Positions 1 through 12,839 of a stretch of 64,000 nucleotides of DNA are shown piece by piece (within the stretch, counting starts at the first letter, position 1; each line of letters starts with the position of its first letter). The position numbers and the translations under genes are program-made. Source of the DNA: Oasisia sp. SBJ-2009. Its lineage: Eukaryota > Annelida > Polychaeta > Sabellida > Siboglinidae. The stretch spans positions 31,264,542 through 31,328,541 of the forward strand of contig OZ024857.1 of the NCBI GenBank assembly GCA_964017155.1, given 5' to 3'. Under the pieces are notes generated by a model. It had not been told where the DNA came from, searched no databases, and saw nothing but the letters and a program-made list of their open reading frames with translations.

Positions 1-770
1 ATCATCCAAAGTTGTATGCAACCTGGGTCACTCTTGCCCAAAGCCGACTACACAACGTGGGACACTTTGGGCAAGAGTTACACGTTAAACCCAACATATG
101 TGGGACGGCATGTCAGGTTGAACAGTGCAGCCAACCATGTGACGGTACTGGGAAATGTATCATGATAACTTAACTGACATACATGTACTTGTCGTTATAT
201 GTTCAGGGTAGTTTAATATAAATAATTATTTTTAAAGATAAAATAATTGAGGTTTTTGAAATTTATAATCTGTATGATTCGTTTTTAAATCTGTGCACTT
301 ACCATAATATAGTTTTAAAGTTGGTCACACTAACTATGCCCAGAAGTAACATATTAAGGAAATTAAATGTAGCGCATAGGATCATAGTAACAAAATAACA
401 AGTGACATATTACAGGGTGTGTTCTCTAAACAGGTCGCACTGCCAACCATGGCAGAGAGCATTACTTTAGACTATTGTGATGTAGTAAACTTGATCACAA
501 ATGCATTGCACTGCAGGGTGAGCAACCACTTCCTGTGACGCCCTGTCTAGACGACGTCTGGAAGCATCACAGTGTCTCCTGATGGCTGTAGTGCACAAGG
601 TGAAGCTCTCTGGCTTTGCCTTTGGCACAATCAGACCGAACAATGATGTCGTCGATGAGGTAAGTTAACTGGACTCTTCCAAGTAAGGTCACTAAACTTT
701 AATCACATATTTATAGTGTATCGTGATAGGGCTATTGTGTGTCACATACCATACTGTACGGTGTGACTTG

Positions 771-859
<89 letters not shown>

Positions 860-2695
860 TGCAATGGTGAATCATTCTGACCCAAACAAATGCCAGGTGA
901 TTACTTTATTGTAGGTGATCCGAGCTGACATGCAAGTCTTGGTGGAAGCGAAGAGAGCCAATACAATTGACTGCCATGTCATGAACTTGCTCTTGAAGTC
1001 ACCACATACAGCCGCTTTCCCAAAGGTACCTCGGAATATTACAGTAACTCGATGATCATTGACAATTAATATACCTTGTACTTTTCTAAGCACTGTTGCT
1101 GAATATATTCTCTGAATGATTTTACAGGTGGTAAGTTTTTATTTGCTTGGGGACATTTACTATGTCTTATTATCCTTATGCCACACAGCTAAATGTTTTG
1201 ATGTCTGACTGTGTTTCAGCATGTCTTTCACGATACAGACATTGTCCTGGCACCGTTCAATGGGTTCGGTGACCATTTGGAGCTGCTGGCCTTCTACCCC
1301 AGTGTGAGAAACATTTTGTATGTCAATCCACTGGGGGAGAAGCCAACACGCATCAAAGACATCCTAGATGCGTGGAACATGATAACAAAGAGATACACAA
1401 ACGAAGTTCCTCAGGAGACATGGACGGTGACACTTCGGCCACACACCAGACAGCAAGATGGCCACAGTTGTGGGGTGTTGGTGATGGAGGTAAGTGCAAA
1501 AAGCTAACAAGACACAGCTGTGTGTATGCGTGTGTGTGTGTTACATACCTCCGTTCCTTTACTTGTGGTTTTTTTCCTTGACGTGAACTCTAACCTACTT
1601 ACTTATAAATGTAATGTCCAAGATTTGTATAAATGCTTTATATTACGTATATATGTATAAGCATATATATACATAAAATCATTATATATGTTTGTGTGTA
1701 AATGTTGCATTGTTGATGCCATGTATATGAGCGAGAACGCTTGTAATGATAACTTCACATTGCACTTCCTAATCAATTGTTTCAGTTCGCAGATCTTCTC
1801 CTGGCTGGCGAAGACCTCATAACAGAGAGCACAGACAACAACCTGCGGAGGCAACAAGCACAGCGACTCCTCGACAACATGGACACAGGTAACACAGTAA
1901 CATCCAGGACTTCATTGTTTATGTCTTATAATAATAGCATATGTAATTAAGCCAGTATCCCAAACCACAAGTGGTTGAAGGAAGATTATATTTTTACAGC
2001 TTCAGTTTAGCATACCATACAAGTAACATACAAATGTATTTTATTTTTATTATTGTTTTATATTATGCCAATATATGTGTATCATGTGGTGCTATATATA
2101 AATTTACTAAACTGTTTATACAGCAAATATTGTTGTTACTACTTTATTCTATAACTACTAACTGTGTTTGAATAAACGTATGTTTCTGTTGGTTGTGACA
2201 GATGTTGTAACCAAATGCTGCAGGTACTGTGGCAGCCAAGACACCGGGACAAGAGAATGGGCAAGTATTATTTGTACTTGATTCGTGTTTTCTATTGGAC
2301 TAAGTCATGTTCCTTCATATATCATAACAATTCAGTATTGTATATATAAGGGAGATTAAATGCACCACTGTCCAATCCATCCTTCCAAACATGCATGCAT
2401 ACATGGATCCATCTTCGACTGAATCATCTTGATACCATAGCATGAACTCATTAATCACTTATACCAATAATCTATAATGCCAGTTCATGTATTACATGTC
2501 TATTCATTATGTGAAATTGTACTTATGATGTTGTACGTAGCATGTGACAGCTGTCACTGGCTGTATCATGCTACATGTGACAGCTGTCACTGGCTGTATC
2601 ATGCTACATATGCCGGGAGCAGGAGTGGTGGATACTTCCAATGTGACGTCTGCCAGCTGCAGGGAGATGGAGATTCGGACGACTCTTCAAACTAG
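1..2695 (+). CDS. Ulp1-type cysteine protease with C-terminal PHD-like finger, 3' part of a split gene (5' end outside window)
   Basis: Firm exons: 915-1025, 1220-1489, 1786-1888, 2202-2264 and 2541-2695, with GT-AG introns and matching phases, ending at TAG 2693-2695. Less certain upstream exons are 1-156, 434-517 and an open stretch 522-659; the last two do not join in frame, so a frameshift or a missed junction is possible. Exon 1220-1489 has the Ulp1/SENP (C48) layout: His in GDHLELL, then VNPLGE where the family usually has Asp (here Asn), then RQQDGHSCGVLV with the Gln and the nucleophile Cys. Downstream, CRYCGS and WATCDSCHWLYH form a PHD-type zinc finger. The family cleaves ubiquitin-like modifiers. 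The Ulp1 plus PHD combination is, from memory, reported in Ginger-type DNA transposons, so this may be a transposon gene or a domesticated one. The Asp-to-Asn change and the uncertain 5' half leave open that it is decaying. Confidence 0.7.
774..857. repeat. (TA)n microsatellite
   Basis: About 40 TA dinucleotides in the intron before the 915-1025 exon of the Ulp1-like gene. Confidence 0.95.
2541..2606 (+). repeat. Exact 33-bp in-frame tandem duplication inside the PHD-like finger
   Basis: Positions 2541-2573 and 2574-2606 are identical and begin exactly at the splice acceptor of the last exon. The duplication repeats 11 residues (unit TCDSCHWLYHA), doubling the CDSC zinc-ligand pair and the following His. 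The reading frame is kept. Confidence 0.9.
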
Positions 2696-3487
2696 TTGTA
2701 GTTCAAAATATTTATAACATTATTCTAAATATTAATCTGCATTTCAGAAGAGTTCGCAATAGACATGATCAGACCAATTAATCCATTTAACAATATGATC
2801 CAATTTATATATAAAACCTTATTATGGTTATTATATGTACATAGTTACATATATATATGTACACCTAGATTTTATTTAACTATAAAAATGCTGATATATT
2901 CAGTTACTACAAGGACATTCCATAAGATTTACATGGTATTCACAATATTCTGTATCTTTGACCACAACACACTTTGAAAGAAGTAACTTGACGACGATGT
3001 ACACCTATACTCGGAACACGTTAAACACAACACATACATGACATCACAACTTTAGCATAATGCCAAATGAATACATTATCCACGCAAGACACACATTTGA
3101 CCTCCACACAGATCTACAACCAACTGTTGGACCTGTGGTCAACGGATGGACCTATGACTGACAGCCAGGCCTACAACTGTGACAGACAGGCACACAGACA
3201 TATAAGAGATAGGCCTACAACTGAAAGAGAGACGTAGGAGAGAGTCAGACTGACATAAGAGTGACAAATAGACACACAACTGACCAACAGATTACAGGTG
3301 GACCTATGACTGCCTGACACAACATCAACAGACTAAAACTGACTGACAGACCAATTACCAACAACCGTACCTAGAACTAGGACAGAGAGGATTCGATAGA
3401 CAGACCTACGAAATGCATACATGTATACAAACATCAGGCAGATACAACTGACATAAAATATACACCAACTGATTTGCAGTATACACA
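2696..3487. other. Gene-free spacer with ACAG-rich degenerate sequence
   Basis: No coding signal seen. From about 3080 to 3480 the plus strand is rich in loosely repeated pieces such as GACAGACAGG and CCTACAACTG, which look like an old, decayed tandem array. Confidence 0.5.
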
Positions 3488-3795
3488 CACATGGCTGAGG
3501 AGTAGAGCTTCGGACTCTCGAATAAGAGAACCCGGGTTCGAATACTGTGCTAAAACCTTGGGCAAATTTTTTTCACTCCACATTGCTCCAGTTCATTTCG
3601 CTGTATAAATGAGTACCTGGCTATAAACAGTATCGGATATGTGTACGAGCAGCCTTCGCACATTAAGTGTGGCTGGATGCTTCCCAGAGAGGTTGAGATG
3701 ATATTTGATTGAACAGGTCTGCCTGGGAAGGAAAGTGTAAATGCGCTTTGGGCAGTCCTAAGGAGCGGATACTGCGCTATATAAAAACTTAACTG

Positions 3796-3868
<73 letters not shown>
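3488..3868 (+). mobile_element. tRNA-derived SINE with (AT)n tail
   Basis: The head (about 3490-3550) resembles a tRNA promoter: A-box-like TGGCTGAGGAGT and B-box GGGTTCGAATAC. The body ends in TGCGCTATATAAAAACTT, a common type of SINE 3' end in marine invertebrates, followed by an (AT)n run at 3799-3868. Part of the body (CAGTTCATTTCGCTGTAT and neighbours) recurs at about 54640-54680, supporting a dispersed family. Confidence 0.65.
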
Positions 3869-3869
<1 letters not shown>

Positions 3870-5779
3870 GTACTTCTTGCATAATATGCCTCTATTGTTA
3901 GCATAACTAATGCATGGACCGATATATGTATGTACAATTGTGTCTGAAAGGAAGCATTGAATTTAATTACTGATGCTGTTAGTACTTCTACTATGTATGG
4001 TAGGGCTGCTACCAAGGTGAGGAGATGCCCACCAGAGGGCATGGCAGGGCTCTCCAAGTTGAGGGGATGCCCATGACAGTGCGTATCTGGACACGTGATG
4101 GAAGGTTTCCCGCCATTGGGAAAGAGTATAAATAGGAGGGGAGGGAGAGACACGTGGAGATGGAGAGACTTGGATTGTGAGAGTTGGTTCAGGGAAACAG
4201 TTTGTACGTAGCCACGTGGTGCGTGATTTGTACTTTTATTTGAATTTTACTTTATTGTTGTTTTATTACATTTATTATTTCGATTATATAATAAAGATTG
4301 CGCCTGACGAGTTTGATATAATGTGTTGGTTTATAATTATATTACGCCGTACTATGTAAGTTATCCTCTTAGTTGATCCCCTATATTTACTCTGCAATTG
4401 CCTAATTATAATTAATCTAGGCAGCGGTACGACATATGCATTAATTTTTTTTTTAAATTATGTATATTGTTCAAATACATGATATTTACATGTTATTACC
4501 AAGGATTTCAACTGTTTTGCATTCAACACAACCCTTTTTCGTGTAATCTATCAAAGGTGACACCACTTACTACTTATTCAAAAATGACCCGGTACTTTAA
4601 ATGTGTACTGGGAGAAGATGTGCACCACTACATGTGGCATTTTCATAGCAACTAAACACAAATAAGTTGGCATAACTTCTTTATTTCATTAAATGGGCTA
4701 TGTTAGGTCTGCATATTCTTACAAAATGCAATTTTTAGGTGTTTAACTTCGGATAGCAATTTAGGCGAATGAGTGATCATAATTTTTAAAACAATCGGCT
4801 GTGGGAGATTTTGTTTTCCTTTCTATTCATAATGATATCAGACAATTAATTATGCCTCCACAATTAATATTGTACGTCTAGAAAATTAGAATAGGATAAA
4901 ATATGTCAAAAGAAGCCAAATCTGGTAACTACTTGTACATTTTAATAGACTTACACATGGAATGACTCGAGATATGTTGACATGACCAAATGCGGATTTA
5001 AAGGAATTATAAAGAGTTTACATTTATTACATCAAAATTACACGTACACATAATTTCAGTATACATCAGGCATTTAGAAGAACCTACAACAACAACCTTG
5101 AATAGTAAGTATGCAGTGCTGCTGAATATATTCACACAGATATTTAATAATGAAAAACAACAGTAATTATTCTGCATCAACATAACTTGAGATTATTAAT
5201 TTATCCACGTATGTCATAAAATAAATCCACATTTAACATGCATGCTCACAGGTATGCTCAATAAACGATACAGTTAAACACACGTACACACACACATAAA
5301 ATTATATACATATATATACACACTACATTATTGTAATATAATACGGATTACGGGGATATATACTACACCCATTTGACGTTTATTAAATTTGTCCAACAAA
5401 AAATGGGGAGTAGTAACTTTTCAGGGGATGACTAGCATGGCACTGGCATCGTGTTTTCGTGAAATTACAGATAATTACACATACATACACTCATTGTTTG
5501 GGCTGCGGTATATTATAATTAGGAAGATATTATTTTGGAGCTAACATACATATGTAAGGCCATCTACAGTACGCCGTGCTAACTATAGTGAATATGTTTA
5601 TGTCGTAATTCAATTGCTTTATCAAATGTGGTATTACCCCAGATTTACATTTATTACGAAAAAAGTGGCGCCAACGAACGGGATCTTTGTTTCATCGTAC
5701 ATATAGCAAAACGCATTATTTATTTGTTAAAAGTTTTCGATATACAGTAGTACTTACAATTTCTTGATCACTTGATAAG
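3870..5779. other. AT-rich spacer, no gene recognised
   Basis: Several short open frames but none with recognisable domains or consistent splice signals. Small AT-rich runs occur near 5290-5340. Confidence 0.5.
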
Positions 5780-6440
5780 TATCTAATTGCATATTCCGAG
5801 ATTGACCGTCCCATCTCGGAATTCCGAAACGGGCAAAGATGGCGGACGTCCAATCTTGAGATTGACTTTATCCCGAGACTGGACGTAACACCTTTGTCCG
5901 AAGGAGATAAAGCCTCTAGCGGTGGCCCCATCTTGCGGATACTTAAGAGACTAATTCCGACGGATGTTTTGATATCTCAGCTATGAATCCTGGGTAGTTT
6001 TGACATGTATTGGGATTGAATTGTTTTAGTTTTTCGTGATTGAAGTTCATTATCTGTGGACTTTCAAAAATGCCGTTGCCTTGGACATCGTAGCTATATA
6101 CTTCTGATGAAGTTTGTGCTTATATAGCGTTGGATTGGACACTTTTGACATGGAAATAAAAGGTAAGTTTACAGTATGTTCGAAATACAACTGACTGAGC
6201 GATAAAATGAATTATCGGAGCTTTGTTTGTTTCGTTGTCTAAGATGCGTGACCAGCAGTCGGGTTTTCATAGCGATTTTCGCGTTAACGTTCCGACGTAC
6301 AGAAATTGTCCGAGACAACGTCATTGTCTCGGTTCATGAATAACATACCTGTTCGACGTAGTTTATCTAGTGTTGCCGAAATGCGGACTGGAGTTTTTGG
6401 GTACACTTGTGTGTCTAATCTAGCGTAATGTTTTTGGTTA
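5780..6440 (+). promoter_or_regulatory. CpG-rich, promoter-like patch
   Basis: CpG frequency rises sharply against AT-rich, CpG-poor flanks. CAAAGATGGCGGACG at about 5835 resembles a YY1-type initiator motif often found at transcription starts. At 6150 an ATG is followed 13 bases later by a perfect GTAAGT donor. Inferred to be the promoter and first exon of the broken gene continuing at 10391. Confidence 0.4.
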
Positions 6441-6703
6441 GAGAAATGTCGTTACGCTTCTGCAGACAATTTAACCAAGCACTTCATGCATGCTGATGAC
6501 CTGTATATTTTTTCTCTCAGTGTTGCTGTTTCGAGAAAACATACAGAATGCTGTACCAAGTAGGATGAATATTGTTCAACATAACATATAATATTGACAT
6601 ATAATATCAACAAGTCTTATTGTATGGTTATCCACTGGAAATCGCAGGAAATGACAAGTATTCATTGTGCCAATCTCAATAGGCTTCCATTTCCTACTAC
6701 GCA

Positions 6704-6996
6704 ACCGGAACCAGAAGTAACTGGGAAACCGGAGCCGGAATTAACTGCGCAACCGGAACCGGAAGTCACGCGCAACCGGAACCGGAAGTCATGCGCAACC
6801 GGAACCGGAAGTCGTGTGCAACCGGAGCAGGAAGTCATGCGCAACAGGAACCGGAAGCAATGCGCAAAATGGACCGGAAGTCATGCGCAATCGGATCCGG
6901 AAGTCATGCGCAAACGGGACCGGAAGTCATGCGCAACCGGGACCGGAAATCGTGCGCAACCGGGACCGGAAGTCATGCGCAACCGGAATTGGGAGT
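6704..6996. repeat. 23-bp minisatellite carrying ETS-like sites
   Basis: About 13 units of a 23-bp repeat with consensus GCGCAACCGGAACCGGAAGT followed by CAT. CCGGAAGT, the core of the ETS/GABP consensus, is intact in seven units. Because 23 is not a multiple of three, open frames here cycle through all three phases and are not genes. Confidence 0.9.
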
Positions 6997-7529
6997 AAAT
7001 GGGCCCACCAAAAGACACCATCTCCTAACACTGACGCTGTACGTAGATTTTTCTTATGTGAATTATGATGATTTTAGCTGGTGATTACAATATCAGAATC
7101 TGCTGTCCACAGCTTAATTTAACCACGGACTTATATGCAAATAAAACAATTCAAAGTGTATTTAATAACTACAATCATTAATTAAACACATTATGTCAGA
7201 ATTATTGTATATCCATCCCAAGCATTTAAATCAATAAACTAGAAATAACAAATACACAATTCTGAGTAATTCTAGAAGAAATTGCATTATTATTAATTAT
7301 AATTAGGAATAGTTTTGGTGACATTTTATTCACAACAATGTCATAAAACAGGATCAAAATAAATAAATTGCATATGAACATTCATCAAAATATAAATAAC
7401 ACAAATAAATAATAAATACAAGCGAATGACAGTCAATATTGAAAACAGCAATGCCTAACTGGGCTTGGCCTTGGGCCTAGGCATAGAATGACAGCACAGA
7501 ATGACAGATCGGTTAAATACAATTATTAT

Positions 7530-7707
7530 GAGTATTTAAACATTACATATAATTCAAATTAGTTAACTTACACGCATGGCAAGACTGGCTAAAACGTGCG
7601 TCACTTGCCTAAGAAAAAACAACTTAGCATTGCCTTCGGTATTGACTATTGTTTACGCATATACGCCGGCACCCCATGCATATTATTGGTCATGTACGAC
7701 GAAAATA
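7530..7707 (+). repeat. Dispersed repeat, copy 1
   Basis: Shares long near-identical blocks with 8895-9074, for example GGCAAGACTGG, GTCACTTGCCTA and GGTCATGTACGACGAAAATA. Both copies are in the same orientation about 1.37 kb apart. Family unknown. Confidence 0.8.
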
Positions 7708-8894
7708 GAATGAACTAAACCATTTAGAACTACACCGACTAATGATCTAACTGTGTGAAGTCTGATTGTTACCAGAAGCTGTAAAATGGCAAGAGCACAC
7801 GTTTTTATCGTCATTCTCAGAACAATTACACGATAGTATCCAACAGATGACAGCACTGACATTGCTGATAGCGCCGCGTAGTGGCTTGTCAGCAAATCTT
7901 TGCCACGTTTGTAAGTTTATGGGCTGCGCGAATTACAAGGTATAACATTTTCTTTTCTTGATTTCTTTAAATCCAGTTGCATTGATGGTACTGTTTGGTT
8001 TGAGCTAACAGTAATTTCATCTATTCATACGTTATAAAATAAATTAATGTTTACGTAGCGCAATAAGTAATTGTATTATCGCCCATCCAATTGGACCCGT
8101 CCTGACAGTTGTCACATTCTCGCATGCTGTGCTCGTGTTAATTAATTTAGACTAAAGCAATATATTATTTACGTAACTGGTGAATTCGGCCGGGTGATTT
8201 CGGTCGGCAGTCTTTGCTGACTTATTCATTATTGGTTTCAAAACAAAGATAGGCAGCTGATACCTCAGACAGTAAAGTTATGGATATATATTTGCTGAAA
8301 CATGTTGAATAGGATCAGTATGTTTTGGAAAACTCATAAAAATCACCAATCTCGTGTCATTCATTGGTCATACAATGCCGAAAACTATTTTGGAAATTGT
8401 AAACAAATATCATTTTTTTTTAGAACGCTAGTTTACTAATAGTGATTCAAACAAATGGAGAGAAGATATGGTATGCCCTCACATGCTATCAGATGCAATA
8501 TCTTGATGCTTTATTGGCTTTAATAATAAAGGAATGAAAATGCTATGTTGTGAATGTTCTTTTTTTAACAACTTGTTGTTTCATTGTCTTTTGGACTTCC
8601 TTATGAGAACATATGTAGTTGTTAACTTGTTTCTTCATTAGATCGTCTACCTGTTGTAAGTCGCCAATACTGTTCACCAGCCTGGACATTGGGGATCCAA
8701 AAGAGAAGTTGACATGCATTCACGAAATAATGTAGTTTTATAAAGATAATTAACTTGTCATGTGGATTTATCAATTGATTTTATAAATTTGCTTTGTAAT
8801 TAAGGGCAAATACTAATGTCTCGGTTTTCAGTTGTTGGTTCAATTCCAACTGGTATGCCTTTGTGCTCAGATACCCCTGGAATAGGCTTATTGA

Positions 8895-9074
8895 CTGAAA
8901 CATTGCATTTACATATAATACAAATCAATGAATTTACACGAATGGCAAGACTGGTTAAAACATGCGTCACTTGCCTAGGAAAAAAACTTAGCATTGCCTT
9001 CAAGATTGACTATTGTTTACGCATATATGCTGGCACCCCATGCATATTATAGGTCATGTACGACGAAAATAGAA
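8895..9074 (+). repeat. Dispersed repeat, copy 2
   Basis: Direct copy of 7530-7707, ending in the same GGTCATGTACGACGAAAATA block. No coding potential. Confidence 0.8.
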
Positions 9075-9235
9075 ATATGCTGATATTCATGTGAAAGTTG
9101 TATCAGATCAGTAACAGCTTTAGCCAAATTCCGTCATTGGGTCATTCCAAGTCAAATCAATCACATTTTGGCCATTTTTGCATCACCTGACTCAAAACTT
9201 AACGAAATTTAGTACAGTTGTTGGTTCACATGAGT

Positions 9236-9580
9236 ATAAATAAAACAATAGTGTAAATAAAAATGTTGTAATTTTAGAAACTTGACCTCAGATACCCAAA
9301 AAATTATTCTCTGATGTTTTTATTTTGTACACAATATCCGATACTATTGCAGAGTCCCTGAAAATATTAGGGTGGTGCAGTGGGCAAATAATAAGTTGCA
9401 GAGATACATTAAATTAAGTACACCCGTGGATGATAAATTGCACCAGGATAGCACTGTATAACTGTATAAAAAATATTAGCAAAAAATCAGAGGATACATG
9501 TTTTGGGTATCTGCGATTAAAAGTAAAATTTCTAAAATTACAACATTCTTATTTACACTAATGTTTTAATTTTATAATAT
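9236..9580. mobile_element. Hairpin-type MITE
   Basis: The arms at 9236-9315 and 9483-9580 are imperfect inverted copies. The left arm contains GTGTAAATAAAAATGTTGTA and CAGATACCCAAAA; the right arm reads as their reverse complements with small gaps. About 345 bp long and non-coding. Target duplication not resolved. Confidence 0.65.
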
Positions 9581-10798
9581 TTATATGTGCATGTTTATAG
9601 GCTTTCCAATGATATATTGATTGTTCCTCTGCATTTATTAATAGCCGAGTTACAGGCATTAATGTAGCAGTCAATATGCGATTTGGGTCAAATTTCAGTG
9701 ACCTATATCTTTAATGATACTTCACCTAGATTTTTATTTAATTTTTTATTTTGAGTGGGACTGCATAGGAAATGTCTTCATCTCTTCAGTTCAGAAAAAA
9801 TCTGTCTCCCTCTCACCTATCTCATAAGCACCTATATAAGTCTAGTAGCTAAAAATAATAAACTGATGATACATGATTCCCACTACCCAGAGGAAAATCG
9901 ACTAGATAGATTGCTTGGGTGAACAGAGAACGCAACTTGATATTACTTCAGCATATTAATAGGCAGCCTGCTGGATACTTGAATTTCGAGTCTGTTATCT
10001 GTGCTTTAATTAAGGATTTGACCAAACAATCATAATGTTGTGTTGATCATCTACTTTGTTACAGTCACAATACTTAAATACACGATTATATATATATATA
10101 TATGTATATACATTTATGTATTTACATATATATTTAATTTATATATATATGTGTGTGTGTTCAATGACTTTGAAGGAAATTATCATATATTCTTTGGTGT
10201 TTTGGAACAAAACAAGACTTGACAATTATTATATTCCAACATTATTAATTAATTCAATTTTCTGAGATAAGATCATTATTGTTGACATACACCCATGTTG
10301 TCATACTCTAACTGTGTTATTAAATATTGTTTCACTTGCATTACTGTACTTTTATAAATAATGTCTCATGATTTAATTTTAATTTTTTAGATACTGGAGC
10401 TTTGGTGTATAAACCACCGAACACAAATATACGACAACGAATTGTGACAGATCGCAACGAAAGACAGAAAATTCTTTGGCAGATGCATTCAGCACCTCAT
10501 GCTGGCCACAGTGGTGTTAATGCCACATGTTGATAATAAAACCAATAAAATAAAACGAAGCAGGACACCGCGGCTGTGCATATAGACAGCGCCACGCGCC
10601 GCTTATTGCTGTAGCCTCGATACTAATTATAACATCGACTGACGAAAACAACGCTCTAAATAGCACAACACGCTTAAGTGAGTGAAAATGATAACAAAAG
10701 TTAATCTATTTTTATTTAAGATGTGCGTGATAACAATATTATTTCAATACTTGACGCATTACTAAAGAAAACTACGTTAGTAACAAAGGCGAAGTGTA

Positions 10799-11504
10799 GC
10801 CTCGGTTACCCAGACTCCGTGAGGTGGCAACACTTTTAAGCCCCCTCAACTCCGCCTGGGACAGTATATGGGCTTAAGTTTCTACATCCGGGCAGCCTTA
10901 CCCCAGATTAGGGTAGAGACGCTGATTGGCTCTCAGGCCAACTAGGAAATAAAAAATTAAATAACGATATAGTTTTACAAGATAATAATATCATATGAAA
11001 AGTATTCACCATTGAACTTATATTAACACAAAAGTAAGTAAAAATTCAAATTTACCGTTGTTTATAAAATAAGAATTACGGCAGGATTAACCACTATCCG
11101 TGAGGTGGCAGCATTGTCTAGCCCGACACGGATAGCATACAAATTAAATAAGGAAACCTTTTGATCAAATAATGCTGTATTATAAAACTATTCAAAATTA
11201 AACTTATATTAACACAAAATAAATAGAAATACAAATTTGCAGTTGTTTATAAAAATATATATTACGACAATGTCCGTGAGGTGGCAGTATTGTATAGATC
11301 TTCTTCTTCTTCCGGTAATCCACTACCGTCAATTATGACGACTTCGTGGATAGTGTGCGCATGTTCATGCATGTGCGGATACCAAACAAAAGCCGTTAAT
11401 GTGGCCAGACTGTCTTTTCGGCGTAGTTCCGCAGCCGACCGACAGTCGGTTAAGCGAGACTAAGGCGAAGTGCTGCCACATCACGGAGCCTTGGTAACCG
11501 AGGC
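10799..11504. mobile_element. Non-autonomous TIR element with probable TA target duplication
   Basis: Left end GCCTCGGTTACCCAGACTCC and right end (reverse complement) GCCTCGGTTACCAAGGCTCC are terminal inverted repeats of about 35-40 bp flanked by TA at 10797-10798 and 11505-11506. Inside, a segment of about 190 bp is duplicated in tandem (about 10980-11130 and 11180-11300), each copy ending in TCCGTGAGGTGGCAG. No transposase seen. Confidence 0.65.
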
Positions 11505-11769
11505 TAATTGGTGAGCCAAAACGTGCCCACCCACAATTCTCCGTCTTCTTCCGTTTCTAGAATGCTGCCGAAATATCGCCCCCAAACCTAGTTAAATCAT
11601 ATTGATTGCTGCGGATTCCAGCGAAACATTAACGTAAGAGCACGTGTTGTGATATTACTTTCCACTAAGTAAGAAATGGAGCGCAGTAGACATATAGTTA
11701 TCGAGCGGATAAAGTGCTGGAATGTCTTTCCGATGAACTGTCTGCGTGGTTCGGACCCCAGACGCGACC

Positions 11770-12839
11770 CAGTGGCCGACTTCGATTGAGCTACGCGAGT
11801 AACTCGCGTAACGCGAGGGCTACCCGAGTCCCAATCGAACAGCCGAGATCACTCGAGCAACTTCCGACTGATGAATATTAGGAAAATCAGGATATAAATA
11901 TCTTGTGTTATACCTTTCTTATCTTAAATGTCCGATTTAATATTGAGTTTACCACACTATCATAGACATAGCGATTTATTTTATGTAGTGCAGATAATAG
12001 ACACTCCCCAAAAATTTAAGCCGTATGTGTTTTTTTACGGGTTTTGCATTTTACATAGCTGTACGTTGTGGTTTCGTACGTTGTGGTTTCGATAAGCACT
12101 TATATCTGACAAGTTGTCTAAATACACATAATCATAACACATGTATGCGTTTGCCTCAAACAGGTTGTACTGCGCGAAAAATGGCACTTTTCAGTATTAG
12201 TCAAGATCGCCGAACACAAGTACAAGCCGGCGTTGCCATGGCAACCATAATTATAATCGATTAAAATTCATGATTTCCGTGAGCACTGTCACCGGCAAAG
12301 TGTGCAACGGCTTCTGCTTGTAATAATCCTTCGGGCAGTGTAACTAAAATAATTAGACTGGTACAGTTCGATTATTACAACCAAAAACAAAACGAAGTCC
12401 TATACATTAACATGGAGAATATGGACTTTCTGCCCCCAACTGCCCCCAGCCTCGTTTTCGCGCGCGAGACTTACACGCCCTATCGCGAGTTTTACTGGAT
12501 TCACTCGTAACTTACGTAGTCGTAGGCCCCCTACGGCATAAGAAATTAATTAAACATTATATGACACAATCATTTAAGGACTTAAATATGGATTAAAGTC
12601 AACACATTCTATGAATTATAATTAAAGTCCAAGAAGATGAACGTCACAATTTACACACTAAACAACATATTACTTTATTTTGTTTATTTACATAAGGGGT
12701 TTATGTCCGTGATCACGATCATCAGTGTTCAGTTGGATTACGTGCGTAGTACTGCGTGCGCAGTGTAAATGATCATAAACCGGATACCACGTTGGGGTTA
12801 CGCGAGTAACTCACGTAGCTCAATCGAAGTCAGCCAGTG
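11770..12839. mobile_element. Non-autonomous TIR element, about 1.07 kb
   Basis: Left end CAGTGGCCGACTTCGATTGA and right end (reverse complement) CACTGGCTGACTTCGATTGA are inverted repeats continuing through GCTACGYGAGT. The TIR itself has internal palindromes (GCGAGTAACTCGC). The CA-GTGG start is hAT-like, but no matching 8-bp target duplication was found. No transposase seen. Confidence 0.55.

Larger units (their letters stand above)
6150..10533 (+). pseudogene. Truncated integrase-type gene start (H2C2 zinc-binding exon)
   Basis: A candidate first exon at 6150-6162 (ATG plus three codons and one base, then GTAAGT) joins in phase to 10391-10533, which follows a long T-rich acceptor ending TTTTTTAG. 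The joined product is about 49 residues. The second exon reads RQKILWQMHSAPHAGHSG, which matches the H2C2 zinc-binding motif before retroviral-type and Ginger/GIN1 integrase cores. It stops at TGA 10531-10533, straight after the conserved GHSGVNAT block, and no catalytic core follows. The break lies at the edge of a repeat-rich region, so truncation by transposon insertion is likely. The first exon rests only on phase and splice match. Confidence 0.5.
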
